The notes under the pieces: model-generated
What the model was told of the DNA's origin: nothing
What the model saw: the letters and a program-made list of their open reading frames with translations, nothing else
Databases searched by the model: none
Made by a program: the position numbers and the translations under genes
DNA from: Nitrosococcus halophilus Nc 4
GTDB lineage: Bacteria > Pseudomonadota > Gammaproteobacteria > Nitrosococcales > Nitrosococcaceae
Length of the DNA: 64,000 nt
Direction: 5' to 3'
Assembly (NCBI RefSeq): GCF_000024725.1
Contig: NC_013960.1
Coordinates: 2,838,001-2,902,000, forward strand
In this document: one piece after another, positions 48,764 through 57,104 of the stretch
Layout: each line of letters starts with the position of its first letter
How positions within the stretch are numbered: position 1 is the stretch's first letter

Positions 48764-48990
48764 CTCTTTATTTTCTCTAACCCTCTATATAGCCTCCATG
48801 TCGCGAACTCATCAACAGCCCATCCCTTTTAAAAAACTATCGGCAGACCCCTCAAGACTTTCTTCCGTCATGGCTTCGACTTCATCTGCCACGTCCTGCT
48901 CAACATTCAGGACAAGTTTGAACAGTTCCACTGGCTGTTAAGATTTCTGTCGTGTACATAGCTTATAAATAGGAACCGCTATAACCCCAA

Positions 48991-49548
48991 TTAACCCACG
49001 CCCTCATAAACGACGGCCAAAGGCAGCTCCAGATTCAGCGAAGGTAGCGTAGCGGTTTCGCCGCCCTCATAAATATCCACCTCCCAGACGCCAGTGCGAC
49101 TACACCGGTAGACCTCCACCTGGGGCCTGTCCTGGGCCACCAGCACATACTCCTTAAGGCTTTCCAGGTACTGATAGGCTATCCGTTTCTCACGCCGATC
49201 AATATTTTCCGTGGCCGGCGACAGCACTTCCACGATGAGGGAGGGCGCATTGAGGAACAGGGCCTTGTCATCCCGTGGCTCGCAGGTGACGACAATATCC
49301 GGATAATAGAAGGCTTCGGCCTTGTCTACCCGAACCTTCATGTCGGCCATAAAAGCCTGGCAGGGGCTGCCCCGGAGGTGGGCATGAAAGAGCGAGGCGA
49401 TATTGAGGCTGATGGTATTGTGGGCGCGGCTGGCGCCGACCATGGCGAATAGTTGGCCGGCGATATATTCATGGCGGATCTCGCTGGCCTGCTCGCCGGC
49501 AAGATACTCTTGAATGCTGATGGTGGGTAGCAGGGCATGAGAAGCCAT
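48991..49548 (-). CDS. Uma2 family (DUF820) PD-(D/E)XK-like protein
   Basis: A 185-residue Uma2-family protein with the restriction-endonuclease-like fold: EIRHEYIAGQLFAMVGASRA, AFYYPDIVVTCEPRDD with the central Asp, and LIVEVLSPATENIDRREKRI giving ExLSP. These genes are common in cyanobacteria and some Chromatiales, and their role is unknown. ATG 49548 follows GGAG at nine bases; the upstream TTG at 49563 is less likely. A distant paralog (63052-63645) sits in the CRISPR locus. Confidence 0.85.
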   Translation of the reverse strand: MASHALLPTISIQEYLAGEQASEIRHEYIAGQLFAMVGASRAHNTISLNIASLFHAHLRGSPCQAFMADMKVRVDKAEAFYYPDIVVTCEPRDDKALFLNAPSLIVEVLSPATENIDRREKRIAYQYLESLKEYVLVAQDRPQVEVYRCSRTGVWEVDIYEGGETATLPSLNLELPLAVVYEGVG

Positions 49549-49778
49549 GGCGGTAGACTCCAAAACTGAATGGAAAGCTATTTCATCATAGCAAGTCCTC
49601 CCTGGAGAGGCGATGGTTGGCGAAGGTCAAAGTCCGGCGGTTTGTCTATCCGGCCAATATCAGGGAAAATATAAGGTTATCGTTTTTTGGCCCCTACAGC
49701 CTTCCTGGGCGTCTCTCCAAGGGACGCTAGGCTGATATAGACGATTGTGTATTCACTCTTATTTGAAGTTTTTAAAGT

Positions 49779-51407
49779 ATGTCGCCAGCAGAATTCGCCC
49801 GAGAAATCCAGAAAAGAAGGACCTTTGCCATTATCTCCCACCCGGATGCGGGTAAAACAACCCTCACCGAGAAGTTACTGCTTTTCGGCGGGGCGATTCA
49901 GCTTGCCGGCACGGTGAAGTCCCGCAAGGCGGCCCGCTATGCCACTTCGGACTGGATGGAATTGGAAAAGCAGCGGGGAATTTCGGTCACTTCCTCGGTG
50001 ATGCAATTCCCCTATAAAAATTCCATCATCAATCTGTTGGATACGCCGGGGCACGCCGATTTTTCCGAGGATACCTACCGGACCCTGACCGCTGTGGATT
50101 CGGCCTTGATGGTCATTGATAGCGCCAAAGGCGTGGAGGAGCGGACCATCAAATTGATGGAAGTTTGCCGCTTGCGCAACACCCCAATTCTGACTTTTAT
50201 TAATAAGTTGGATCGAGAAGGTCGAGAACCCATTGAGCTCCTAGATGAGATCGAGCAAGTGCTGCAAATTCGCTGCGCGCCCGTGACTTGGCCTATTGGG
50301 ATGGGGAAGCGCTTTAAAGGGATTTTCCATCTAGGCCACAACAGCATCCATTTGTTTAGCCCTACCCACGGGGGAAAGGTTAAAAGCGGGGAGCAGATCC
50401 AAGGGTTGGATAACCCCCGCCTGGATGAAGTGTTAGGCAGCCAGGCAGAGGAACTCCGGGAAGAAATCGAACTGGTGCAAGGCGCCAGCCACCCCTTTGA
50501 TAAGGAAGCTTTTCTGGCGGGAGAGCAGACTCCTGTGTTCTTTGGATCGGCCATGAATAATTTTGGCGTGGAAGAGCTGCTGGACGTTTATGAGGATTAC
50601 GCCCCCCCTCCCCAAGCCCGCGAGACAGTGACCCGCAGGGTAGCGCCCGAGGAGCCGAAATTCAGCGGCTTTGTGTTTAAGATCCAAGCCAACATGGACC
50701 CCCAGCACCGGGACCGGATTGCCTTTTTGCGGGTTTGTTCCGGCAGTTACCAGAAGGGGATGAAGTTGCGGCATGTGCGGCTAGGAAGGGAGGTGCAAAT
50801 CGCCAATGCCCTGACTTTCATGGCGGGCGAGCGGGAACAAGCGGAGACCGCCTGTCCTGGTGACATTATCGGCCTTCATAACCATGGCACTATCCAAATC
50901 GGCGACACCTTTACCCAAGGCGAAGATTTGCAATTTACCGGGATTCCCCATTTTGCCCCGGAACTCTTTCGCCGGGTTCGCCTGAAAGACCCCCTGCGCA
51001 TGAAGGCCCTGCTCAAGGGACTGCAACAGCTAAGCGAGGAAGGGGCTACCCAGCTCTTTCGTCCCCTAGTGGGTAACGACTTGATCCTAGGGGCGGTAGG
51101 GGTGCTCCAGTTCGATGTGGTGGCCCATCGTTTGAAGCACGAATATGGTGTGGATTGTGGCTATGAGAATGTCCAGGTGGTGACCGCCCGCTGGGTGAGC
51201 TGTGACGATCCCAAACGGTTAGAGGAATTTCGCACCAAAGCCGCTGCCCAATTGGCTTTGGATGGGGCCGGGGATCTCACCTATTTGGCGCCGACCCGGG
51301 TCAACCTGGATCTCACCATGGAACGCTGGCCTGAGGTGACTTTCCACGCCATCCGCGAGCACGCCCTCAGCCTGGAAAGCGGCGAGCAACTCATTGCCAA
51401 CGGCTAA
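49779..51407 (+). CDS. prfC: Peptide chain release factor 3
   Basis: RF3 is the GTPase that recycles RF1 and RF2 from the ribosome after termination. The G1 loop [20 protein letters not shown], the switch [20 protein letters not shown] and the NKLD motif ([12 protein letters not shown]) are intact. At 542 residues it is slightly longer than E. coli RF3 (529). Its TAA stop codon coincides with the TAATACC tip of a MITE-like repeat, so the original 3' end may have been altered by the insertion. Confidence 0.96.
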   Translation: MSPAEFAREIQKRRTFAIISHPDAGKTTLTEKLLLFGGAIQLAGTVKSRKAARYATSDWMELEKQRGISVTSSVMQFPYKNSIINLLDTPGHADFSEDTYRTLTAVDSALMVIDSAKGVEERTIKLMEVCRLRNTPILTFINKLDREGREPIELLDEIEQVLQIRCAPVTWPIGMGKRFKGIFHLGHNSIHLFSPTHGGKVKSGEQIQGLDNPRLDEVLGSQAEELREEIELVQGASHPFDKEAFLAGEQTPVFFGSAMNNFGVEELLDVYEDYAPPPQARETVTRRVAPEEPKFSGFVFKIQANMDPQHRDRIAFLRVCSGSYQKGMKLRHVRLGREVQIANALTFMAGEREQAETACPGDIIGLHNHGTIQIGDTFTQGEDLQFTGIPHFAPELFRRVRLKDPLRMKALLKGLQQLSEEGATQLFRPLVGNDLILGAVGVLQFDVVAHRLKHEYGVDCGYENVQVVTARWVSCDDPKRLEEFRTKAAAQLALDGAGDLTYLAPTRVNLDLTMERWPEVTFHAIREHALSLESGEQLIANG

Positions 51408-51500
51408 TACCAATTTAACAAAAGAATGCAATTTATTAAGGTTGTCAGTGTTTGTTTACATTAGACCTATATAGTGCAAAATTACATGAAATCAGTATAA
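51405..51500 (+). repeat. MITE-like ~95-bp repeat, copy A
   Basis: The repeat begins TAATACCAATTTAACAAAAG and ends ATCAGTATA, with short terminal inverted repeats related to TACCAATTT/AAATTGGTA. The reverse complement of 53260-53355 aligns along its whole length with scattered substitutions. It has no coding capacity. Its first three bases form the prfC stop codon. Confidence 0.75.
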
Positions 51501-51548
51501 GTATCTGGGCAAATCCCACAGGGTTCCCCCTCAATGGGAACCCCGATA

Positions 51549-52868
51549 TTACCCCTCGATTACTCTAAATCGAATATCCCGGCCTACCCACGTTGCGGTT
51601 AACTCATGGTCGTAGCGGCGTGGGGTGGCGTAGGCGGTCAGCCAAAAGTCATCCCCCAGTCTTCGAGGGGTGACGGTGGCCTCAAAAATCCCTTTTTCTC
51701 CCGTGGGAGACATGAATATTTTCTCAAAGGACGGGCCGTCTTGGTTCAAGTTGGTGAGAAGATAAACGCCCCGAGGCGGCGGGCTTTGGTAATCCACCCT
51801 AACACGGAAGGTAAGGGAGGTCCCTTGGCGTACTGAATGGGGGTGCTCGGTGAAAATATCTCCTTCAATCAAGGGGGGTTGGTGATTAATCCTCAGAGAA
51901 TCGATGCTGGCGGCGTGGATTTTGCTGACGGCCTCCGGCGGATAGCGGGTCGTCCAAGCCGGATCTGAAGATGCTAAGCGGGTCCGCAGCGTATTAATGG
52001 TGTCCGGTATCCCCACGTGGGGATAAATGTAATGGTCTTTCAGTTTCAGCTTCGTGTTTATCCGGTGGACGATGGTATCGAAGCTGTCTTGGGGGCACCC
52101 GAAAAGCAGCAAATAAGCCACCACCAGTGAACCGGAACGGCCGATGCCCGCATGGCAGTGGACGAAGACGGACCTTTTTTGTTCTATATGACAAGCCATC
52201 CACTGGACCGCCTCCCAGAGCCGGGCTTCTTCGAGGGGGTTGTGAGAAAAGTCCTGGAAAGGAAAATGGGCGTAGTCGATGCCCGAATTGAGCAAGGCAG
52301 GGTGGGGATCCCTTTCCTCAGCGGCATTGAGCACCGCCCGGATACCCTGTCTTTCCAAGAGCCCTTCAGCATCCTCCGGATGAAGTTTGGGATTGGCGGC
52401 CGCCGCCGCATTGCCAATATAAAGGTAGGGCTCGATTTCCGTAATCATGGGTCCCAGAGTCCAGCTTTCATGGGCTCTGGGCTCACAGATGGCAACCTCG
52501 GTTTCAAACAGGGGAATGGATTGAGCGCTGGCGGATAGCTCTATCCCAATCCTATAGGGGCCTGGCCGGGGAGGCAAAAAAGTAACTTTGAACTGGCGGC
52601 GCGGCCCTTGCTGCTGGGTCAGGCCCATGGGAATACGCTGCCGAGAACCATCTAAGTGGGAAATCTCTAGAGCAAACTGGATTTCTGGCCAATCGGATTC
52701 TGCCTCGATGGTGGCGGTCAGAGGAAACCGGGGCAACAGAAAATTGTTGGACAGGGGCGGGGCAAAGTGAAGGGCGCAGACACGCACATATCGCTGATCT
52801 CCCGTAGGGGAGGCAAAAGTTACAAGGTTGCCTTCTTCATTTGCGAGGGAGGGATTAAATGATGGCAT
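51549..52868 (-). CDS. Dual-specificity phosphatase-type protein between two beta-sandwich domains
   Basis: A 439-residue protein with three parts. Residues about 25-140 are beta-rich (FPLTATIEAESDWPEIQFAL, PYRIGIELSASAQSIPLFET), like an Ig- or CBM-type sandwich. Residues 145-290 are a tyrosine/dual-specificity phosphatase with the P-loop VHCHAGIGRSGSLVVAYLL and the general-acid region FPFQDFSHNPLEE. Residues 340-438 are a second beta-rich domain (SLTFRVRVDYQSPPPRGVYL ... GIFEATVTPRRLGDDFWLTA). There is no signal peptide. The flanking domains resemble glycan-binding modules, so a glucan phosphatase is an attractive but unproven idea, given glgP in the same window. Confidence 0.72.
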   Translation of the reverse strand: MPSFNPSLANEEGNLVTFASPTGDQRYVRVCALHFAPPLSNNFLLPRFPLTATIEAESDWPEIQFALEISHLDGSRQRIPMGLTQQQGPRRQFKVTFLPPRPGPYRIGIELSASAQSIPLFETEVAICEPRAHESWTLGPMITEIEPYLYIGNAAAAANPKLHPEDAEGLLERQGIRAVLNAAEERDPHPALLNSGIDYAHFPFQDFSHNPLEEARLWEAVQWMACHIEQKRSVFVHCHAGIGRSGSLVVAYLLLFGCPQDSFDTIVHRINTKLKLKDHYIYPHVGIPDTINTLRTRLASSDPAWTTRYPPEAVSKIHAASIDSLRINHQPPLIEGDIFTEHPHSVRQGTSLTFRVRVDYQSPPPRGVYLLTNLNQDGPSFEKIFMSPTGEKGIFEATVTPRRLGDDFWLTAYATPRRYDHELTATWVGRDIRFRVIEG

Positions 52869-53259
52869 CTTCCTCGTTTTGAGTTGCTTGGAATGGATCT
52901 TAGTTTACCAAATTGAAGGGGTTGCCATTCGAATAGGCGTTAAAAGCTTTGGGTAGTATTCCAGATCAGGAGATTCCAAGCATTGTTTTGCCGGATACGC
53001 GACGCTTAATCCGGCCTACGGGCGGTTTATGAGCGCCTCCTCGTAGACCGGACCGATTCGCTGGGAGCGAATCGGGACCTCCGCAGGAGGCCCGAAGGGG
53101 GCGCGCATCAATAAGGCCTTGAGGCCGTTTCCGGCAAGGTCATTTGCCCGAAATAGCTAGGCTTAGCCTTCCCTTCATTTACTCAATTCTCCCCATTTAA
53201 AACACGATCAAAGCTTCGCCCTCTCTGTCGTCCCGTCCGACGGTCACGACCTTCCCTTT
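52869..53259. other. Intergenic block with REP-like hairpins
   Basis: This holds no gene. It contains palindromes of the REP/BIME kind: GCCGGAT (52990-52996) with ATCCGGC (53009-53015), and a 10-bp perfect hairpin CCGATTCGCT/AGCGAATCGG at 53053-53075 with a three-base loop. GC-rich complementary blocks follow near 53080-53150. No spaced direct repeats are present, so it is not a CRISPR array. Confidence 0.55.
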
Positions 53260-53355
53260 TTATACCAATTTTATGTGATTTTGCATTGTATAGATTCAAT
53301 TTAAACAAACACTTGAGGCCTTAATAAATTGCATTCTTTGATTAAATTGGTATTA
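53260..53355 (-). repeat. MITE-like ~95-bp repeat, copy B (inverted)
   Basis: The reverse-oriented partner of 51405-51500, sharing TAATACCAATTTAA, AAGAATGCAATTTATTAAGG and GTGTTTGTTTA. Here both terminal repeats are well preserved (TATACCAATTTTA at one tip, TAAATTGGTATTA at the other), so this copy looks younger. With copy A it brackets the phosphatase gene as a 1.95-kb unit. Confidence 0.75.
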
Positions 53356-53484
53356 AACAAGGCGTCAATCCTGACGATAAAGTCAGGGACCCCTGAATTT
53401 TTCGACAAGCTTGTGGGCCTGGACCTGGTCTGCTCAAGCCGTTCAATATCAAACGAAAAATAATCCAATGAATGGAGACTTACC

Positions 53485-54492
53485 ATGGTTAAGGCGATAA
53501 GCCAAGAGGGTCAACAACCGGGCGAGTCCTTGCCCAGGTTGCCGCTGGCCGGTTATCGGCTGATTTTTTCCATGCCCGAGGCGACCGTTTTGCCTGCCTA
53601 TGCCGGGTCCGCCTGGCGCGGGGTATTGGGCCGGGCGCTGAAACAGACCGTCTGTGTGGCTCGGGGCACTCCTTGCGGGGAATGCATGCTCGCCCGCTCC
53701 TGCGTCTATCCTTATATTTTTGAAACCCCTCCGCCGCCTGACAGCCGCAAGATGCGCCGCTACAATGCCGCGCCTCATCCCTTCGTGCTGGTTTTAGAGG
53801 AGAACTCAACCGCCAGCACAAGATATACCCTTGGCCTGACCTTGTTTGGGCGGGGCAATCGCTATCTACCTTATTTTATCCATGCGTTTATCCGGGCCGG
53901 AGAACAGGGGATCGGACCCCGGCGACAAAATTTCCAACTCCTGGAAGTGCAGCAGCGCGAAAATTTATCCCCAGATCGTTGGTTGACGATTTTTCAGCCG
54001 GATAAAAAGCTAACGCCATGGCCTGAGCGAATGCCGCCCATACCGCCGTTGCCGGAGGCAGTGCAAATTCATTTCCAAACCCCCCTGCGTTTAAAGCGAG
54101 AAGGTCGCAATGTGCGCCCCCAGGATTTCTTCTTTGCCGATTTATTCGGGAATTTACTGCGCCGTTTCTCCATGCTGACTTACTTTCACACCGACACCCC
54201 CTTGGAGGCGGATTTCGCCGGACTGATGGCAAAGGCCCGGACGGTGAAATGCCGCCATGGGGATCTTTATTGGAAGGATTGGACCCGTTACTCCTCCCGC
54301 CAGCGAACCACCATGCAAATGGGAGGGCTGCAAGGTACGGTCGTCCTTGAGGGGGCCCAGATAGCCCCTTTTTGGCCTTACCTTTGGCTAGGTCAATGGA
54401 CCCATGCCGGCAAGAACACCAGCATGGGCTTAGGGCGCTATCGGTTGGAGGCCGCCGCAAGCTTGCCGGAGCGGACATTGAAGACTCCATGA
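53485..54492 (+). CDS. cas6: CRISPR precrRNA-processing endoribonuclease Cas6
   Basis: A 335-residue RAMP protein of the Cas6 type found with type III loci. The N-terminal RAMP domain starts LPLAGYRLIFSMPEATVLPA with AGSAWRGVLGRALKQTVCV. A cysteine cluster (CGECMLARSCVYPYIFETPP) is typical of this Cas6 group. The C-terminal domain has the Gly-rich motif KNTSMGLGRYRLE. It would cut repeat RNA to give crRNAs loaded by Csm. A GGAG lies eight bases before the ATG. It precedes the broken CARF gene by 133 bases that hold a REP-like hairpin, so it may be separately transcribed. Confidence 0.9.
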   Translation: MVKAISQEGQQPGESLPRLPLAGYRLIFSMPEATVLPAYAGSAWRGVLGRALKQTVCVARGTPCGECMLARSCVYPYIFETPPPPDSRKMRRYNAAPHPFVLVLEENSTASTRYTLGLTLFGRGNRYLPYFIHAFIRAGEQGIGPRRQNFQLLEVQQRENLSPDRWLTIFQPDKKLTPWPERMPPIPPLPEAVQIHFQTPLRLKREGRNVRPQDFFFADLFGNLLRRFSMLTYFHTDTPLEADFAGLMAKARTVKCRHGDLYWKDWTRYSSRQRTTMQMGGLQGTVVLEGAQIAPFWPYLWLGQWTHAGKNTSMGLGRYRLEAAASLPERTLKTP

Positions 54493-54535
54493 CCGATGAT
54501 TCTAGAAACGGCAGTTGACCCCTTGGATTGCGTAG

Positions 54536-54562
54536 GGTGCGCAGAGCATAGCGATGCGCACC
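54536..54562. repeat. REP-like hairpin between cas6 and the CARF gene
   Basis: GGTGCGCA (54536-54543) pairs with TGCGCACC (54555-54562), within the common intergenic motif TAGGGTGCGC...GCGCACC. It may insulate cas6 mRNA from the downstream operon. Confidence 0.5.
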
Positions 54563-54625
54563 ATCGAATGGGCAAGAGAGACCAGTAAAAGAGGGGGCTA
54601 TCTCAAATAGCCGAAGAAAATCCTG

Positions 54626-54701
54626 ATGACTAATTCCAATAATCCATCTCAACCGCGCCATTATCCCCGCCGCATCTTGCTGGCGGTAACGGGGCTCTCG
54701 C
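54626..54701 (+). pseudogene. CARF gene (NE0113/TIGR02584 type, Csm6-like), 5' fragment
   Basis: An ATG opens MTNSNNPSQPRHYPRRILLA followed by VTGLS, and then an IS256-family element interrupts the codon after Ser25. The missing continuation PQVVTETVYAL is found beyond the element. Removing the IS and one copy of the 8-bp duplication restores a single frame of 384 codons. The cut falls in the first CARF nucleotide-binding loop (TGLSPQVVTET), so the left fragment encodes only 25 native residues. Confidence 0.85.
54694..54701. repeat. 8-bp target-site duplication of IS256 copy 2
   Basis: GCTCTCGC occurs immediately left of the IS (54694-54701) and again immediately right of it (56018-56025). 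This proves a simple insertion and fixes the element's ends. Confidence 0.92.
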
Positions 54702-56017
54702 GAGGGTGTCAAGTTTTTTGTGTAACTAATTTTCACTTGGGCATCCGCTCAGCGAAGAGGATGACGAATTGATTGAGGGCGGCCTTCCAGTCCCGAATGG
54801 GTTGAGTCCATTTTTTGGTGATATTGTTCAGGGCCAGATAGAGCACCTTGAAAATGGCTTCATCCGTGGGAAAAGCGCCCCGGTTTTTCAAGACTTTTCG
54901 TAGTGAATAGTTCAAGGATTCGATGGCGTTGGTGGTATAAATGGCTCGCCGGATCTGGGGTGGGTAATCAAAGAAGACCGTCAGCCGTGACCAATCGGCC
55001 CGCCAGCTGGGGCTGATGGCCGGATATGTCTCATCCCAACGCGCTGAGAAGCGCTCTAGGGCCTGTTCGGCCTCGGCCAGGGTCGCGGCGCCATAGATGG
55101 CCCGCAGGTCGGCCGCCACGGCCCGGCGCTGTTTCCAGGGGACATACTTCAGCGAGCCGCGCACCTTGTGCACGATGCACAGCTGAACCTGGGCCTGTGG
55201 AAACACCGCCTCGATGGCCTCAGGCAGGCCCTTGAGCCCGTCCACGCAGGCAATAAAGCAATCCTCGACCCCCCGGTTTTTCAGCTCATTGAATACCGAC
55301 AGCCAGAATTTAGCCCCTTCGTTTTCACTCATCCACATCCCTAACAGCTCTTTCTCTCCCTCTAGATTGACCCCCAGGGCTAAGTACACTGCTTTCGTTT
55401 TCACCATGCCCTCCTGGCGTGATTTCACAAACAAGGCATCAAAATATAGGATGGGATAGACGGCCGATAGGGGCCGGCTTTGCCAGGCCCGCACCTCCTC
55501 CAACACCGCATCGGTCACCTGGGAAATCAGCGCCGGGGAGACCTCCACCCCATAGAGCTCTTCCAGCTGCGCCTCAATCTCTCGGGTCGAGAGCCCCCGG
55601 GCATACAGCGCTAGCACCTTCTCATCAAAGCCCTCCAGCCGACGCTGACGTTTCTTGACCAATTGCGGCTCAAAATTCCCATTGCGGTCCCGTGGCACCT
55701 CGATTTCCAATTGCCCCGCCTCGCTCTGAACCCGCTTCTTGCTCTTGCCGTTGCGGCTGTTGCCACTGCCCCGACCTTCCTGAGCATGGGGCGCGTACCC
55801 TAGGTGCTCAGTCAGCTCAGCCTCCAAAACCCGCTCCACCAAGCGCTTGCTCAGCTGCTTCAATAACCCATGCTCGCCCAGAACCTCTTTCGGGCTATTG
55901 CACTCCTTCAGAAGTTCATCCAGCAACTCATCGGTCTTTTTTTCAATACTGGTCATCAGTGCTTTCTCCTTGTTGTTAATTACAGATCACCAGTTACACA
56001 GTTATTTGTACACCCCC
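54702..56017 (-). mobile_element. IS256-family element, copy 2 (in the CARF gene)
   Basis: A 1316-bp element with intact imperfect terminal inverted repeats and a perfect 8-bp target duplication, the hallmark of IS256-type transposition. It is in the same orientation as copy 1 (46549-47864) and almost identical, so one probably gave rise to the other recently. Its transposase reads against the cas operon; transcription of cas10 and later genes then depends on read-through or an outward promoter. Confidence 0.95.
54733..55956 (-). CDS. IS256-family transposase (copy 2)
   Basis: A 407-residue transposase with the same translation as copy 1; the only base change noticed (54871) is silent. DDE residues are in YFDALFVKS, ACVDGLKGLPEA and NAIESLNYSL. 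Intact and probably functional. Confidence 0.95.
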   Translation of the reverse strand: MTSIEKKTDELLDELLKECNSPKEVLGEHGLLKQLSKRLVERVLEAELTEHLGYAPHAQEGRGSGNSRNGKSKKRVQSEAGQLEIEVPRDRNGNFEPQLVKKRQRRLEGFDEKVLALYARGLSTREIEAQLEELYGVEVSPALISQVTDAVLEEVRAWQSRPLSAVYPILYFDALFVKSRQEGMVKTKAVYLALGVNLEGEKELLGMWMSENEGAKFWLSVFNELKNRGVEDCFIACVDGLKGLPEAIEAVFPQAQVQLCIVHKVRGSLKYVPWKQRRAVAADLRAIYGAATLAEAEQALERFSARWDETYPAISPSWRADWSRLTVFFDYPPQIRRAIYTTNAIESLNYSLRKVLKNRGAFPTDEAIFKVLYLALNNITKKWTQPIRDWKAALNQFVILFAERMPK

Positions 56018-56025
56018 GCTCTCGC

Positions 56026-57104
56026 CCCAAGTGGTGACCGAAACGGTGTATGCCTTGGCCCAGGCCGGTGATGATGCTTTACCGACCGAGGTCCATGTGT
56101 TGACCACCGAGGAGGGGGCCGAGCGGGCGCATTTGACCTTGCTTTTCGAGGAACCGGGGTGGTTCCGCCGCTTGTGCCAGGATTATGGACTGGAGGGTGT
56201 CCACTTCGATGACTGTTCCATTCACCGGCTCACGGATCAGGACGGCCGGCCGTTGAGCGATATCCGCACCCCCGAAGATAATCAGCAAGCCGCCGACGCC
56301 ATTACCGACTACGTGCGGATGTTGACCGCCGACCCGGAAAGCTGCCTGCACGTTTCCATCGCCGGCGGGCGCAAGACCATGGGGTTTTATGCCGGTTATG
56401 CCCTGTCCCTGTTTGGTCGGCCCCAGGACCGGCTCTCCCATGTCCTGGTTTCCCCTCCCTATGAATCCCATCCGGATTTTTTTTACCCCACCCCCTATTC
56501 CCGGGTGATCTACACGCCGGGACCGGATAGCCGACCGTTGGATACCCGGCAGGCCCAGGTGACATTGGCGGAGATTCCCTTCGTGAGCCTGCGCCACGGG
56601 ATACCCGAGGGGTTGTTGGCGGGTAAGGCCAGCTTCAGCGGCACCGTAGCGGCAGCCCAAAGGAGGCTGGGGCCACCGGATCTGGTAATTGACACCACAC
56701 GGCGTCAAATCCTGTGTAGTGGCGAAGTGATTCCTTTGCCACCGGCAGACTTTGCTTTCTATCTATGGTTCGTCCGGCGAAAGTTACAGCAATTACCTCT
56801 CCTTCACTGGAGCGAAGCCCCCGCGCAGGATTTTATAAACCTTTATCGTTCCGTGACAGGTGAGCTGTCAGGCAACATAGAGCGAGTGGAAATGGCTCTC
56901 AGATCGGGTTTTACCAAGGAATATTTCGAGCAGAGAAAGAGTCGGGTCAATAGTGGAATTACCCGTGTGCTGGGTGTTCGCGCACAACCTTACTTATTGC
57001 AGGCGAGTGGTAATCGGCCCCGGACTCGGTTTGGACTGGCATTGCCAGTTGAGCAAATAAGAATTCTACCTACTGAAACCAGCAAGGACCTAGCTGCATT
57101 ATGA
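56026..57104 (+). pseudogene. CARF gene (NE0113/TIGR02584 type, Csm6-like), 3' fragment
   Basis: This fragment continues the interrupted frame: QVVTETVYALAQAGDDALPT, then HVSIAGGRKTMGFYAGYALS, the second conserved CARF motif, and FGRPQDRLSHVLVSPPYESH. The C-terminal part (NIERVEMALRSGFTKEYFEQ, RKSRVNSGITRVLG) is helical. The family is annotated as a CRISPR-associated ring nuclease or Csm6-like CARF protein that binds cyclic oligoadenylate. A GTG at 56031 could restart translation, but without the first beta strand and the TGLS loop the CARF site would be incomplete. Its stop codon overlaps the cas10 start (ATGA), so it is the first gene of the csm operon. Confidence 0.85.

Noticed and set aside
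52985-53160. Possible CRISPR array near cas6
   Set aside because: The palindromes are REP-like and not evenly spaced direct repeats; there are no spacer-sized intervals.
47865-54693. Composite transposon bounded by the two IS256 copies
   Set aside because: The copies are in direct orientation, but only copy 2 has its own complete target duplication and the segment contains the core gene prfC, so separate insertion plus rearrangement is more likely.
53888-54736. 282-codon minus-strand frame across cas6 and the start of the CARF gene
   Set aside because: It runs antisense to cas6, crosses the IS boundary and resembles no protein.
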